DNA of 32,756 bases from Allokutzneria sp. A3M-2-11 16 (GCF_024213555.1 NZ_JANAVO010000030.1:1-32756), one strand, 5' to 3'. Positions 15,515-24,985 are shown, counted from the first letter of the stretch. Notes: generated by a model not told the origin, from the sequence alone. Numbers and translations: made by a program.

Positions 15515-16054
15515 TTAGTCACCGCCCATGCGATGAGATGCAGAAACGGCTCCTTCTTCGAGATCAATCTTTCCGTTCTCTTTCAGGTCAACGAGCGCCG
15601 ACCGCAGCCCCCTGTAGTCAACCGAAGGAGGAACGTCGACTGCCCACAGAATTCCACTCGAGTCGATCTCCCAGGAGCAGCCAGATGCAGTCAACGTAGA
15701 TTCAACGACTTCCGCCGCATCGCCACTCATGATAATTATCCGCACCGTCGAATGCCCAGACTCCGAGACAAGGCTCTCGAATACCAGCTCTCTGCGATCG
15801 TGATCGGCAACCACCCGAACCCGGTCACTCAAGGAGATCGCCTTGACATAAAATGGCACGTTGCAGATCTCCACCTCCATCGTCACCGCAGTCTTTCGAG
15901 CCCACAGACGCTCAGTCGGCGCAGGAGCCCAAGCGGCCGTGTCCGCAGGCAGGTCAAAGGCCACCTTGTACAACTTCTCAGCCTCACCCTCTCGCCTTTC
16001 TCGTGAAGGCAACTCCGGCCCGCTATGCGGCGAGGAAATCTCTGAGTTCATCAT
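15515..16054 (-). CDS. DUF4265 protein, probable cognate immunity of the HNH toxin
   Basis: 179 residues. The DUF4265 pattern is clear: KVAFDLPADTAAW...ERLWARK, MEVEICNVPFYVKAISLSDRVRVVADHD, ESGHSTVRIII, ILWAVDVP, and a C-terminal helix followed by KIDLEEGAV. The molecular function of DUF4265 is unknown. The gene begins inside the Rhs gene: its ATGATG (16049-16054) overlaps the last 32 bases of the toxin frame and is preceded by GGAAGAG, so its translation is coupled to the toxin's. This tight overlap with the HNH tip is the best argument that it is the specific immunity protein. Either of the two adjacent ATGs could be used. Confidence 0.82.
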   Translation of the reverse strand: MMNSEISSPHSGPELPSRERREGEAEKLYKVAFDLPADTAAWAPAPTERLWARKTAVTMEVEICNVPFYVKAISLSDRVRVVADHDRRELVFESLVSESGHSTVRIIIMSGDAAEVVESTLTASGCSWEIDSSGILWAVDVPPSVDYRGLRSALVDLKENGKIDLEEGAVSASHRMGGD

Positions 16055-19000
16055 CCCACTCTTCCAGCGTCTTGTTAGACTTGCTTCTGTTGCAGTTGCG
16101 ACAGGCTACCGCCCCATTATGATCCCCGCCGTGCCCCCCACGCGACTTGGGCTCGATGTGATCAATCTGAGCGTCGTCCGGACGCCCGGGAACACCAGGG
16201 GTCGAAGGCCGTCGAACAACTTCTCGGCCACAGTATTCACATTTAAGCACACCACCATTCTTTGCCCTGTTGGCTTCGTAAACCTTCTCCCTGCCCGCAT
16301 CCGTGAAGTCCATGCCGGGACGTTCGCAATTATGGTTCAGTAGCGGCATTTCACCCGTAAAGACGTAGTAGGTGTGCATGCCTTCGACGGTCAGGTTGAA
16401 GACTTGGCGGTACTCCGACGCCGAGCGGACCGCAGTGACTGGCACGAATTCCTTCGAGGGCGTCAACAGTGCATCCCCGGGAACGAGCTGCCCAGCGTCC
16501 TCCCACTGGGAGGTCTTGGCGTTCCAGAACGGGTGTCCGGCGGTCGCGGTGACGGTCGATATGGCAGGCCCAGAACCCACGGTCAGCTCGACGAGCTGCT
16601 TCGTCCCCGAACCGATGATCGTCGCGACCACAGCACGTGCGCCGGTCTCCCCGGTCACAGGATCGGTCGACAGGACTTGATCGCCGAGCTTCACCTCCTC
16701 GATGGGTTTCCGCGAGCCGTTGGCCATCAGCACCAACGTCCCGGGCACGAAGCTGTTGCACGGTGGCTCGTTGCGCCGAGCGTTCTCGACGATGGAGTCG
16801 AGGCGGCGCAAGGTGGCACGTGCCGCGGCGACCTCGTCGATCCAGCGGTTGGCGGCACTGATCGCGGCGGCGATGCGCCCGGCACTGCCGATGACCTTGA
16901 ACAGACGACCCCACGGGATCAGGCCGAAGCACGCGAACAGGTCGCCGCCGGTGAAACAAGACTTGACGTCGTTGATGCCGATGAGATCACCGACGATGTC
17001 GCCCGCGTGGTCCAGGACGACATCCCACCAACCCTTCTTCGAAGCGGCCAGGGCACGGGCGCGCTCGTACTCCGCGCGGCTGGCACCCTCCCGAGCGAGA
17101 GCGGCGGCGACGTGGTCGCTGATGTCGCGTGTCGGACCGGAGATGCGTTCGGAGCGGCCGTTCTTCTTGTGGTGGTAACGACTTCCGTCGGGCATGCGCT
17201 CGATGTGGCCGCCGCCAGGTGTCGGGATGACGACGTGCTCGCAGCGGTCGTCGATGCACATCTGCATCGGCTGCAACCCGTCGGGGTCGCTCATGGTGAT
17301 CGGCGAGTTGTTGGCGTAGGAGTAACCGTTGGTCTGCTGCGGATCGGCGAGGTCCATCACCGGGTCGACGGACAGGAACCGTCCGGTACCAGGGTCGTAC
17401 TCGCGTGCGCCGAGATGGGTCAGGCCAGTGGAATCCTGTGTGCCACCAACGAATCCCTTGTCGTCGGGCCACGTCCCGGTGCCGCCGCGGAGGTTGCCGA
17501 AGGGGTCGTGGTAGCGCTGGGTCACGGGTTGGCTGTTCTTGGCGAACGCCTCCTTCCCGGTGCCCTGGTGGTCATCGGTCAACAGCGTCAGGCCGCCCCA
17601 CGACGTCCGCATGGCGACGGTGTCCGAACCGTGGTTGTAGTAGCGCTTGCCTCGGACGACGTCGAGGTCCTTCTCCAGGACGAGTTCGGTTCCGCCGAGG
17701 TAGAGCACGGTGGACTTCGGTTCGCGCTTGAGCAGCCTGGAGCCGTCCGCGCCGTAGACGTACTCGGAGGTCTGCCCGTTGGCGTGGGTCACCTTCGCCA
17801 GGCGGCCCTCGGAGTTCCAGTCGAGCTTCTGCGCGTCACCGGCGATCTTGCGGGTGGTCGTCTCGCCGTTGGCGTTGTAGCCGAACTCGTCGCGCGACTC
17901 GCCGGTCGGGCCCTTCTGGGTCACCGCGCGCAGCGTGTGCGGTTGCGGCTCACCGACCTTCGGGTACTCATAGGTCCGGGTCGTGTCGCCCTGCGCGGTG
18001 TGCTTGGTCTCCGTCTTGCGGTTGCCGAGCTTGTCGTAGCTGAAGTCCACCCAGTACGGCGCGGGACCGCCCAATGTGGACACTGCCGGGTCAGGAGCAC
18101 AGTCGCTTGTGGACGGTGTGAACGCCTTGGTAAGTCGGCGCAGGTGGTCGTAGCGGAAGCACTGCGTGTCGGTGGCGCGCTTCTCCCCCTTGTCCGTGAG
18201 CTTGGTGATGTTGCCCGCGGGGTCGTAGGAGTACGTGCGCTCGTAGATCCGCCACATGTCGCCGGACAGGCGGTTGCCCATCTCGGTCTCCAGGCGGCGG
18301 GTGCCCTCCTCGTAGAAGTTGATCCGTTCGATGAGCTGATCACCTTCGCCGAGAAACACTTTCAGCGTCTCGCCGTACTTGGTGTACATGTGCTCTTGCC
18401 CGTAGACCGACAGGCCGTGGGTCTTGGTGAGCTGCCCCAGCTCGTTGTGCTCGTACTTCACTTCCTCTGCGGCGAGCCCACCCGCGGCGGGCAGGTCGTT
18501 CGATCGCACGAGCCCCGTGTTGGGCGTGTACTTCGTGCCGAACACATAGGTTCCCGCGAGCTTCCCCTCCGCCGGGGGAATGACGACCTGCCGCGCTTCA
18601 GGACGGTTCTGGGCGTCATAGGCCGTGACGCTCTCCGTGTACGCGTGACCGTTGACGAACCGCGTGGAACTGGTCGGCAAGCCCTTCTTTAGCGTGTCGA
18701 AGGTCCATTCGGCGAGCTTGGTCGACCCTTCGTACATCGCCGTCTTACGGCGCAGATCGTCGTACTCGTACGTCAGCGTCTGACTGCGCGCGTCTGTGGT
18801 CGTCTTGACCTGGTCGAGCGCGTCGTAGGTGTACGTCGTGGTGCCCTTGTCGCGGTCGATGTCCTTGCGCTTGCGCCCGAGCTCGTCGTACTCGTAGCGC
18901 CATTGGCTGCCCGCGGCGTCGGTGATGACTTCAAGCCGACCAAAGCGGTCATAGCCGTACTTGGTCACGTCCGCCGGACCAGTGGTGGTCCTGCCCTGGT

Positions 19001-22000
19001 ACTGGTGCCGCTCCGTCACCTGCCCCTGCGCGTTGGTGACGACGGTCGTCGGGGTGTCTCCCGCAGGCGGGACAAGGTGTGTGCGGTCGCCGCCGTAGAC
19101 CGTCGACGTGGCCCACTGCTCGACACCGAGCTTGCGATAGACCGCCTTCGTCGCCCTACCCATCTCGTCGTACTCGGTGATGGTCTGGTTCGGCAGGTTG
19201 TTGTCGAGCACGCCGAGCAGTTCGGGCTTCGGGTTCTCGTCGTTGTAGTACGCGCCGTTCGCTTTCGCGACCAGACCGCGGTCGTCGTAGATGCTGTCGG
19301 TGATCAGGCGTCCGCCCGCGACGGTCGGCGTCTGGTTCTGCCGAAGCCGCATAAGGCCGTCGTAGAGCGCGTATGACGTCGCGTAGGTGTTGTCCTCGCG
19401 CAGCACCTTCGTTGCTACGACAACGGGTTTGTCCGGCGCGTAGGTATAGGCGAACTCACGCGACGGAGTCTGCTTCGCCTCCTTCGACCTTCCTGGCCCC
19501 CACACACGCGCGGTGCGCCCCAACGGGTCGTAGTCGATGTCAACGCGTTCCTTGTTCGGGCCCACCTCCGTAACCGGCTGAGCCCAAGCGGGCTCAACGG
19601 TGTTCACCGAGACATGCCCGCGAGGATTCGTCGTGGTCACAGTTCGCGCGGCGAAGCCGGAAGCAGGCACGAAGGCCGTTGTCACCTTCGCGTTCGCGGC
19701 GTCGACCGCTTCAACGGCGCGGCCATAGGCGTCGTACTTGGTTCGCGCGACGTCTTGATAGCCGTCCTTGGTCCAGCGCTGTGCGGTGGTCACCTCACCA
19801 CGCGTCGGCGGTGTTCCGAACGCCTTGTTGTCGTACAAGGAACGCACGTCGCTGACGATGTCCGCGTTGGTGCCGTCGCCCTTCGCGCACGGAAGCGCGA
19901 CAGTGCGCACCTGCGACGCGTAATTCAACATCCACGCGCCCTCATTGCGCGCGTACGTGGTGCGCGTGCACTTCTCGTCACCGGCAACATCGATGTCGCC
20001 CGCATCGTCGACCTTGGTGGCGATCCCCTGCTCGTTGAACTCCGTGGAGACCTGTGTCCTGCGGAACTTTCCCTTCTCCAGCAAGGTTTTTCCGCGAACG
20101 GACTCGGTGTTCAGCAGGAACGCCTGCTTGTCCCCGTTGGTCGCGGTCGGTCCCTGGACCTTGGGCTCGTTGATCGAACCGGAGACGATCTTGCCCTTGT
20201 CGTGCTGCACGGTCTCCCGGACGAACCCCTGGAGCCGCTCGTGGTCGCGCAGCTTGCCGCCGTCGGTGTCGGGCACCCAGGCTTCGCGTTTGCCACCACC
20301 GGGAAGCGGATCGCCGTCCATACCGCGCATGTAGCGCGTGTCCGTCAGCGTCAACGTCTTTCCGGGCTCACCGGCCCACGTGCGCACCCAGCGGTACCCG
20401 CGCCAAGACGAGTAGGTCCGGTGCTTCATCTCGGCGAACTCGTTCTCGTCGAAGTGCCACGCGGCGCCCTCGTGGTACTCGTAGTGCATCTTCTTCAGCG
20501 CCGACGCGCCGGTGCGGTCGCCTTCGACGACCACGCGCACGACGTACTTGTGGAACCAGTCGAGGATCGGCTCGGGTGCGTGCTCCGGCGTCCAGAACAT
20601 CGGGTAGCACCGCATGGTGTTGTGCTCGGCGTTGGGCGGCATCTTGCCGTCGCGCTTGCATTCTGGCTCGGCGTAGCCGATCTCCGTGTAGCCACCGGCC
20701 TCGTTGATGATGCGCCGCAGTCGCGGGCGTTCGATGGGGGCCAAGCCCTCGTTCGCGTCGACCCGGTTGGACATGGAGACGCCGTGGAACACCAGCTCCG
20801 GCACGGACGCCTCACCGCCCACGTGTCCCGTTCTCGTGATCCCGGCCAGCCACAGTGCGGGATCGAGGCCATCCGTCGTCGCCGGGAAGAACTGGCGCAG
20901 GCTCCAGGAATCGACCGCGTGCCACTTCAGCGCGTCGCCGGTGTTGTCCCTGCGGATCTCCGTGACGACCTTCGTCAAGCGCTTGCGGCTGAAGAACGAT
21001 GGCGCGAGCCGGTTGGTGCACTGCTCCCCCGAAGCACACAGGCGGTCAAATGGCACGTCGGGCCAGGACTTCGCGGTGTCCTTGTTCAGCTGACCGGGCT
21101 CGCAACGGAACGTCGGAGTCGGCACGCACCGCTCCGTGTAGTCGAAGCGCACCTGGTTGGGCGCCGCGCCGTACACCGCGTCCGAGCGGAGTCCGTACTC
21201 GATCCGGGTGAGGAAACCACCGCGGGTGTAGGCGGTCGCGTCCGCGGGCTTGGCGTTGCGGCCGTAGTGGTTGATCTCCGGCTCGTAGTAGTAGGTCGTG
21301 ACGTTGCCCTTGGGATCGACGACGTAGTCGAGGTTCCACCGCCACGCCTGGTTGCACCACGAGTCGGCGAACGCCGCCTTGTTGCACGGCTCGTTGCCGT
21401 TGTTGCCGTACACGGGAACCGACCACGTGGAGCGGGTTTCCGGCTTTCCCTCCGCCCAGCCGGGAAGCCGGTTCATGCCAAGGAAGTACTGGGTTCCGTC
21501 GGTGGTGGTGACCTTCCAGTGCTCACCGTTGTCGTCACCATTGGCGCCGCCGAAGATCTTCTCGACCCGAGAGCCGTCGTCCCGCTTCGGCCGCCACACC
21601 GTGTCGGAGACCTTCACCAGCTCCGAGGTGGTTCCACCGAGGCTCAGGGTGGCGTTGTCCGTCGCCCAACACAGGTCACCGGTCTTCGTCTGGCCCTGGT
21701 TGCCACCCAGGTCCTGGGCGCATCCCTTGTAGCGCCGCTCGATGGAGCCGCCCGCCGCCAACTCCCAGCCGTCGCCCGCCACCGACGCCTGGTTGTTCGT
21801 GGAGCTGGTGCGGCCGTCGATGCTGCCGGAGGAGTACCCGAGCGAGACCGCCGGGCCCTTCGCGCCTGGCGCCGGAGGCAGCCGGAACGGGTAGGAGTAG
21901 CTGAAATCACCGGAAGAGCCGCCCGCGGACCAACTTCCCGCCGGTGACAGCGGTGTCGCCTCGTACGTGCCGCCCGAACCGGAACCCGCTGCGGCCGCGG

Positions 22001-22634
22001 CCAAGACCGCCCCGGACGGCACCTCCGCGGTGAGGGTTCGCTTGGTCGCGTTGTTGTCGGTCCGGACCGGCGTGCTCTTCCGGCACTCGGCCTTCTCCGG
22101 TGTGGTCAGCGCGCACTCGGGCAGCAGGTGGAAGCCGAGACGAGAACCGTACGCACCACCCAGCGCGTTCTCAAACGCCTTGTAGTCCAGTCGAACCGAG
22201 AGTGGACCGTCCACACCGGACACTCGGAGCAGTGTTCCGGAGACGCCCGCGGCGACGGCCTGCTTCTGGTCGAACGTCTCAACCTGGACCTTGCCCCCGT
22301 TCTGCTGACGAGCCCGCGCCGATTCGGGCCTGCCGACGGAGACCGGCGTGCGCCCGGCTTGGCGGAGCTGCGCGCCGGGAGCCTGCGCCCCGAGGTCGAC
22401 CTCGGCCTTCGCGGCCGCGGGCCAGGCGGGCACCGGGGCCTTCCTGTTGAGGAGTGGCTGGAGTTCGTTGCCGGGCAAGGGTTGCGCAGGAACGGGCGTG
22501 CCGGGAACGACGCGTTCCTTCTGCAACTCCACCACACGGTTGGGCGCGCTGAGCGCCTGCGGTGTCAGCGCGACACCGGACACGACGAGCGAGGCCGCGA
22601 CAGCCGCCGCGAGCACGCGAAGACCACGAATCAC
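16023..22634 (-). CDS. Secreted Rhs polymorphic toxin with PT-Hint and C-terminal HNH nuclease
   Basis: A 2203-residue protein. Order: Sec signal peptide (1 to about 30), an N-terminal region with the actinobacterial Rhs block SYSYPFRLPPAPG...DGWELAAGGSIERRY (about 245-310), many YD repeats (about 1000-1700, e.g. YEYDELGRKRK), the Rhs core motif AREYDPGTGRFLSVDP ending at SDPDG (to 1786), a hydrophobic helical pre-toxin linker (1787-1958), a pretoxin Hint domain (1959-2102: C1959, TAGHPFW, terminal NHN before C2103) and an HNH nuclease tip (2103-2203). The tip has two CxxC pairs (C2132/C2135, C2178/C2181), IDHIEP with H2159, and N2173. The Rhs shell should encase the tip, Hint self-cleavage release it, and the nuclease cut target DNA. 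GTG start 22632-22634 follows AAAGGG. The final 32 bases overlap the DUF4265 gene. Confidence 0.93.
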   Translation of the reverse strand: MIRGLRVLAAAVAASLVVSGVALTPQALSAPNRVVELQKERVVPGTPVPAQPLPGNELQPLLNRKAPVPAWPAAAKAEVDLGAQAPGAQLRQAGRTPVSVGRPESARARQQNGGKVQVETFDQKQAVAAGVSGTLLRVSGVDGPLSVRLDYKAFENALGGAYGSRLGFHLLPECALTTPEKAECRKSTPVRTDNNATKRTLTAEVPSGAVLAAAAAGSGSGGTYEATPLSPAGSWSAGGSSGDFSYSYPFRLPPAPGAKGPAVSLGYSSGSIDGRTSSTNNQASVAGDGWELAAGGSIERRYKGCAQDLGGNQGQTKTGDLCWATDNATLSLGGTTSELVKVSDTVWRPKRDDGSRVEKIFGGANGDDNGEHWKVTTTDGTQYFLGMNRLPGWAEGKPETRSTWSVPVYGNNGNEPCNKAAFADSWCNQAWRWNLDYVVDPKGNVTTYYYEPEINHYGRNAKPADATAYTRGGFLTRIEYGLRSDAVYGAAPNQVRFDYTERCVPTPTFRCEPGQLNKDTAKSWPDVPFDRLCASGEQCTNRLAPSFFSRKRLTKVVTEIRRDNTGDALKWHAVDSWSLRQFFPATTDGLDPALWLAGITRTGHVGGEASVPELVFHGVSMSNRVDANEGLAPIERPRLRRIINEAGGYTEIGYAEPECKRDGKMPPNAEHNTMRCYPMFWTPEHAPEPILDWFHKYVVRVVVEGDRTGASALKKMHYEYHEGAAWHFDENEFAEMKHRTYSSWRGYRWVRTWAGEPGKTLTLTDTRYMRGMDGDPLPGGGKREAWVPDTDGGKLRDHERLQGFVRETVQHDKGKIVSGSINEPKVQGPTATNGDKQAFLLNTESVRGKTLLEKGKFRRTQVSTEFNEQGIATKVDDAGDIDVAGDEKCTRTTYARNEGAWMLNYASQVRTVALPCAKGDGTNADIVSDVRSLYDNKAFGTPPTRGEVTTAQRWTKDGYQDVARTKYDAYGRAVEAVDAANAKVTTAFVPASGFAARTVTTTNPRGHVSVNTVEPAWAQPVTEVGPNKERVDIDYDPLGRTARVWGPGRSKEAKQTPSREFAYTYAPDKPVVVATKVLREDNTYATSYALYDGLMRLRQNQTPTVAGGRLITDSIYDDRGLVAKANGAYYNDENPKPELLGVLDNNLPNQTITEYDEMGRATKAVYRKLGVEQWATSTVYGGDRTHLVPPAGDTPTTVVTNAQGQVTERHQYQGRTTTGPADVTKYGYDRFGRLEVITDAAGSQWRYEYDELGRKRKDIDRDKGTTTYTYDALDQVKTTTDARSQTLTYEYDDLRRKTAMYEGSTKLAEWTFDTLKKGLPTSSTRFVNGHAYTESVTAYDAQNRPEARQVVIPPAEGKLAGTYVFGTKYTPNTGLVRSNDLPAAGGLAAEEVKYEHNELGQLTKTHGLSVYGQEHMYTKYGETLKVFLGEGDQLIERINFYEEGTRRLETEMGNRLSGDMWRIYERTYSYDPAGNITKLTDKGEKRATDTQCFRYDHLRRLTKAFTPSTSDCAPDPAVSTLGGPAPYWVDFSYDKLGNRKTETKHTAQGDTTRTYEYPKVGEPQPHTLRAVTQKGPTGESRDEFGYNANGETTTRKIAGDAQKLDWNSEGRLAKVTHANGQTSEYVYGADGSRLLKREPKSTVLYLGGTELVLEKDLDVVRGKRYYNHGSDTVAMRTSWGGLTLLTDDHQGTGKEAFAKNSQPVTQRYHDPFGNLRGGTGTWPDDKGFVGGTQDSTGLTHLGAREYDPGTGRFLSVDPVMDLADPQQTNGYSYANNSPITMSDPDGLQPMQMCIDDRCEHVVIPTPGGGHIERMPDGSRYHHKKNGRSERISGPTRDISDHVAAALAREGASRAEYERARALAASKKGWWDVVLDHAGDIVGDLIGINDVKSCFTGGDLFACFGLIPWGRLFKVIGSAGRIAAAISAANRWIDEVAAARATLRRLDSIVENARRNEPPCNSFVPGTLVLMANGSRKPIEEVKLGDQVLSTDPVTGETGARAVVATIIGSGTKQLVELTVGSGPAISTVTATAGHPFWNAKTSQWEDAGQLVPGDALLTPSKEFVPVTAVRSASEYRQVFNLTVEGMHTYYVFTGEMPLLNHNCERPGMDFTDAGREKVYEANRAKNGGVLKCEYCGREVVRRPSTPGVPGRPDDAQIDHIEPKSRGGHGGDHNGAVACRNCNRSKSNKTLEEWDDELRDFLAA

Positions 22635-22657
22635 GATATTTCCCTTTGTTCACAGGG

Positions 22658-24676
22658 CTAAGCGGACTGAACGCGGATCTCGTACCGCAGGATCTCGGAC
22701 AGGTTGTTCGCCCGATCGACCGAGCGCAGGATCAGGTAGTGGCTGCCCGGCTTCGTCGGAGTCCAGGTCACGGTCGCCTCGCCACCGAGGCGACCGGCGT
22801 CGACCACGCGAGTGGGCTCGTCGTTCTGCCACTCCGAGAAGGTGTAGCGGTACTGGCGGACATCGTTGCTGCCATTGGGTTTCAGCGTGAACGTGCCCTG
22901 TTTCCCGACACCGGGTGAGACAATCCCCTCGGGGTACTCCTTCGAACTGGCCGAAGGGACTCCCGGCGGGACCGTATCGATCTCGAACTCGCAGAACCGG
23001 GACCACCGGCTCGTCGAGTAGTCGCCTGCCCAGACGTGCCACGTGAAGACGCCGTGCCCGGGGATCACCCCGCTCCCGACCTGGACCTCCGCGAACAGCC
23101 CGGAAGGCACGTCGGCGACGCGGAACTCGTTGCCGTCCCAGGTGTGGTTGTCGTGCGGCCCGCGCAGGACCCGGAACCCGGCGTCCATGAGCCCGTCGTC
23201 CGGATCGGACAGACGCGCCCGCAGCTTCGGCGTCCTGGTGAACACGACCGGACGTTCGGGGCCGACCGCACAGGGGATCAGGCCGCCCTCCATGCCCAGC
23301 TCAGCGGGCTCGTTCGGCGGCGAGTTGTAGCGCACCACCAAGGCCGGGTTCACCTCGTAGCGGCGCCAGTCCTCGGACACACCCTCGTTGCGGGCACGCA
23401 GGCCGATCGTCACGTGGTGCCAGCCCTCCACGGCGCCCTGGTGCACCGCGCGCGTGACGTCGAACTCGGCTCCCCCATGCCCTGGGCAGTAGCGCGCGTT
23501 GTTCGAGACGGCCACGTTGGCGACCTGGTAATGCCAGGCCGGTTGGTGCAGCCAGGTCGTGTCCGCGCCGATGGGACCCGTCAGCCACGCCTCGGTCGGG
23601 CCGCCGGAGCAGCCGTAGGAGTGGATCACCCTGGTGCGCAGGGTCGCGGAGAAGATCTGCTTGCCGCGCATCGCGGAGGAGTCCATCTCCACGAACGAAC
23701 GCGAGTCGAACGTCCGTCCGCGCTCCTGCGCGTAGCCCGCCTTCAGCTCGTTCAGGTCGCCATCCGTGCGGTCGTAGTTCCTCGCGTCCGGCCACGCCGA
23801 CTGCACGACCGCGTGATGGTTTTTCCCACCGTGCCAAACGAACTCCGGGTCGAGGAACACCGGGAACGTGGTCGCGGGGTCGGCGAGGAAACCCTGGTCC
23901 GGGCTGATCGCGATGTCGCTCGCCGACAGCTCGACGCCCATGACCGCGCTCCGGCCGCCCTCGCCCGGACCGACAACGCCGCTCGCGGTGCCCGACGAGT
24001 CCCACATCCGCGTTGCGTCACCGGAGAACACCACGGAGCCGGAGCGGTCCACAGCCTCCAGACCGCCCGTCCGCGACCGTGCGACACCCACCTGACGCAC
24101 GGTCACGTCCTTCGTGTGCTGGCCGAACGCGATCTTGCGGAGCTCCGGATTGCCTGCCGCCTGGGCGTTCTTGACGACGAGGACCTGGCGGAAGCCCTCG
24201 ACCTGAGCGCGGACGACGAGGTCCACGCCGGGCAGGACTTCGCGATAGGTCGCCTGCGGTCCGTCCAGCACCGGCACCGGAAGCTCGTTCCGCCAGCGCA
24301 GTCCGACCTCGCGCGCATCCCGTCCCAGAACCACCAACGGGGAGCTGTTTCCCTTTCCCCCACCGGAAAACCGGAGATCGACCGGTGCCGCGGCGGGCGC
24401 GATCGAGCCGTCGGAGCGCTTGACGAGCTTCAGGTCCACCGGCACCCAGCCGGTGCCTCGCCGCACGCGGACGGGCTGGAGGTGCTCCGTCCAGGTGTGG
24501 CTGCCGTCCGGGTTCGCCACCACCTCGGTGGTCTCCGTGGTCATGGACCCGACGTCCGCGGCCTCGGCCGGAACAACCAAGAACCCCGCGAACAGAACCG
24601 CGAGCATGCCTAGTACGGGCGTGCGCGCACGCCACTTCCCCCTGCTGAACACCCTTTCCCCCTGTGTGAACGGCAT
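22658..24676 (-). CDS. Secreted DNRLRE-like partner protein of the Rhs toxin
   Basis: About 672 residues. A long basic n-region and a hydrophobic core (MLAVLFAGFLVVPAEA) form a Sec signal peptide. It is followed by a conserved region (TWTEHLQPVRVRRGTGWVPVDLKL...) that opens many actinobacterial secreted proteins encoded before Rhs genes, a DNRLRE-like beta domain (about 320-450, ATLRTRVIHSYGCSGG...WLHQPAW), and two C-terminal Ig/FnIII-like domains (about 460-672). No catalytic site is recognised; a surface or wall-attachment, adhesion or delivery role for the Rhs protein is inferred. Its TAG is 23 bases before the Rhs start, so the two are one operon. ATG 24674-24676 is preferred (GGGG 5 bases upstream); an in-frame ATG at 24692-24694 would add six residues. 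A hairpin covers both starts. Confidence 0.78.
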   Translation of the reverse strand: MPFTQGERVFSRGKWRARTPVLGMLAVLFAGFLVVPAEAADVGSMTTETTEVVANPDGSHTWTEHLQPVRVRRGTGWVPVDLKLVKRSDGSIAPAAAPVDLRFSGGGKGNSSPLVVLGRDAREVGLRWRNELPVPVLDGPQATYREVLPGVDLVVRAQVEGFRQVLVVKNAQAAGNPELRKIAFGQHTKDVTVRQVGVARSRTGGLEAVDRSGSVVFSGDATRMWDSSGTASGVVGPGEGGRSAVMGVELSASDIAISPDQGFLADPATTFPVFLDPEFVWHGGKNHHAVVQSAWPDARNYDRTDGDLNELKAGYAQERGRTFDSRSFVEMDSSAMRGKQIFSATLRTRVIHSYGCSGGPTEAWLTGPIGADTTWLHQPAWHYQVANVAVSNNARYCPGHGGAEFDVTRAVHQGAVEGWHHVTIGLRARNEGVSEDWRRYEVNPALVVRYNSPPNEPAELGMEGGLIPCAVGPERPVVFTRTPKLRARLSDPDDGLMDAGFRVLRGPHDNHTWDGNEFRVADVPSGLFAEVQVGSGVIPGHGVFTWHVWAGDYSTSRWSRFCEFEIDTVPPGVPSASSKEYPEGIVSPGVGKQGTFTLKPNGSNDVRQYRYTFSEWQNDEPTRVVDAGRLGGEATVTWTPTKPGSHYLILRSVDRANNLSEILRYEIRVQSA

Positions 24677-24697
24677 GTGGGCCCCAATCCACATGCC
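24672..24697 (-). promoter_or_regulatory. Hairpin over the start codon of the DNRLRE-like gene
   Basis: GGCATGTGG (24672-24680) and CCACATGCC (24689-24697) form a perfect 9-bp stem with an 8-base loop. In the mRNA the loop holds the G-rich ribosome binding site and the stem includes the ATG at 24676. A second palindrome, CGGGCCATGGCCCG (24697-24710), adjoins it. This could gate translation of the toxin operon. Confidence 0.45.
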
Positions 24698-24713
24698 GGG
24701 CCATGGCCCGTCG

Positions 24714-24741
24714 CCGGAACTACGAGTCCGGAACTACGAGT
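24714..24741. repeat. 14-bp exact tandem repeat
   Basis: CCGGAACTACGAGT occurs twice in succession (24714-24727 and 24728-24741), between the DNRLRE-like gene and the relic fragment upstream of it. The second unit overlaps the stop of the relic frame. Confidence 0.9.
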
Positions 24742-24985
24742 GCTGAACGTTCTCCGCCCACATGCGCCAGGCCGACACGCGCGCCCGCAGCTCCGGCGTC
24801 CTGGTGAACACGAACGGACGATCCGGTCCGACGACGCGGGGGATGACTCCCCGCTGCATACCGAGTTCGGTCGGCTCGTCCGGCGGCGTCCCCGCGCTCG
24901 CGGGCACCGCCTGAACGAGCAGAAAAGACGCGCGTGAGCGCAGCACTGCATCCCCCTTGGACGATTGCGGCTGCGTGCCCCCCAT
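24734..24985 (-). pseudogene. Relic fragment of a duplicated DNRLRE-like gene
   Basis: An 83-codon frame whose centre (PPDEPTELGMQRGVIPRVVGPDRPFVFTR..., within 24772-24890) closely matches an internal segment of the intact neighbour (PPNEPAELGMEGGLIPCAVGPERPVVFTR..., within 23211-23325). The similarity is also obvious in the DNA. Upstream of it is a signal-peptide-like piece (RASFLLVQAVPASAG); downstream the frame ends after an unrelated short tail. No ribosome binding site is visible. The best reading is the remnant of a second copy of the partner gene after deletion of most of it. A short secreted protein cannot be excluded. Confidence 0.68.

Noticed and set aside
16326-16760. Hint domain read as an intein
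   Set aside because: It is followed by a toxin domain to the end of the protein, with no host sequence resuming on the far side; this is the pretoxin-Hint arrangement, which only cleaves.
16374-18692. Long open frame (772 codons) on the plus strand opposite the Rhs gene
   Set aside because: It mirrors the codon phase of the Rhs gene, has low-complexity Val/Leu/Arg/Gly composition and shows no motif; a typical high-GC antisense shadow. The same applies to 19614-21947, 23036-24613, 7533-9566 and 3418-5340.
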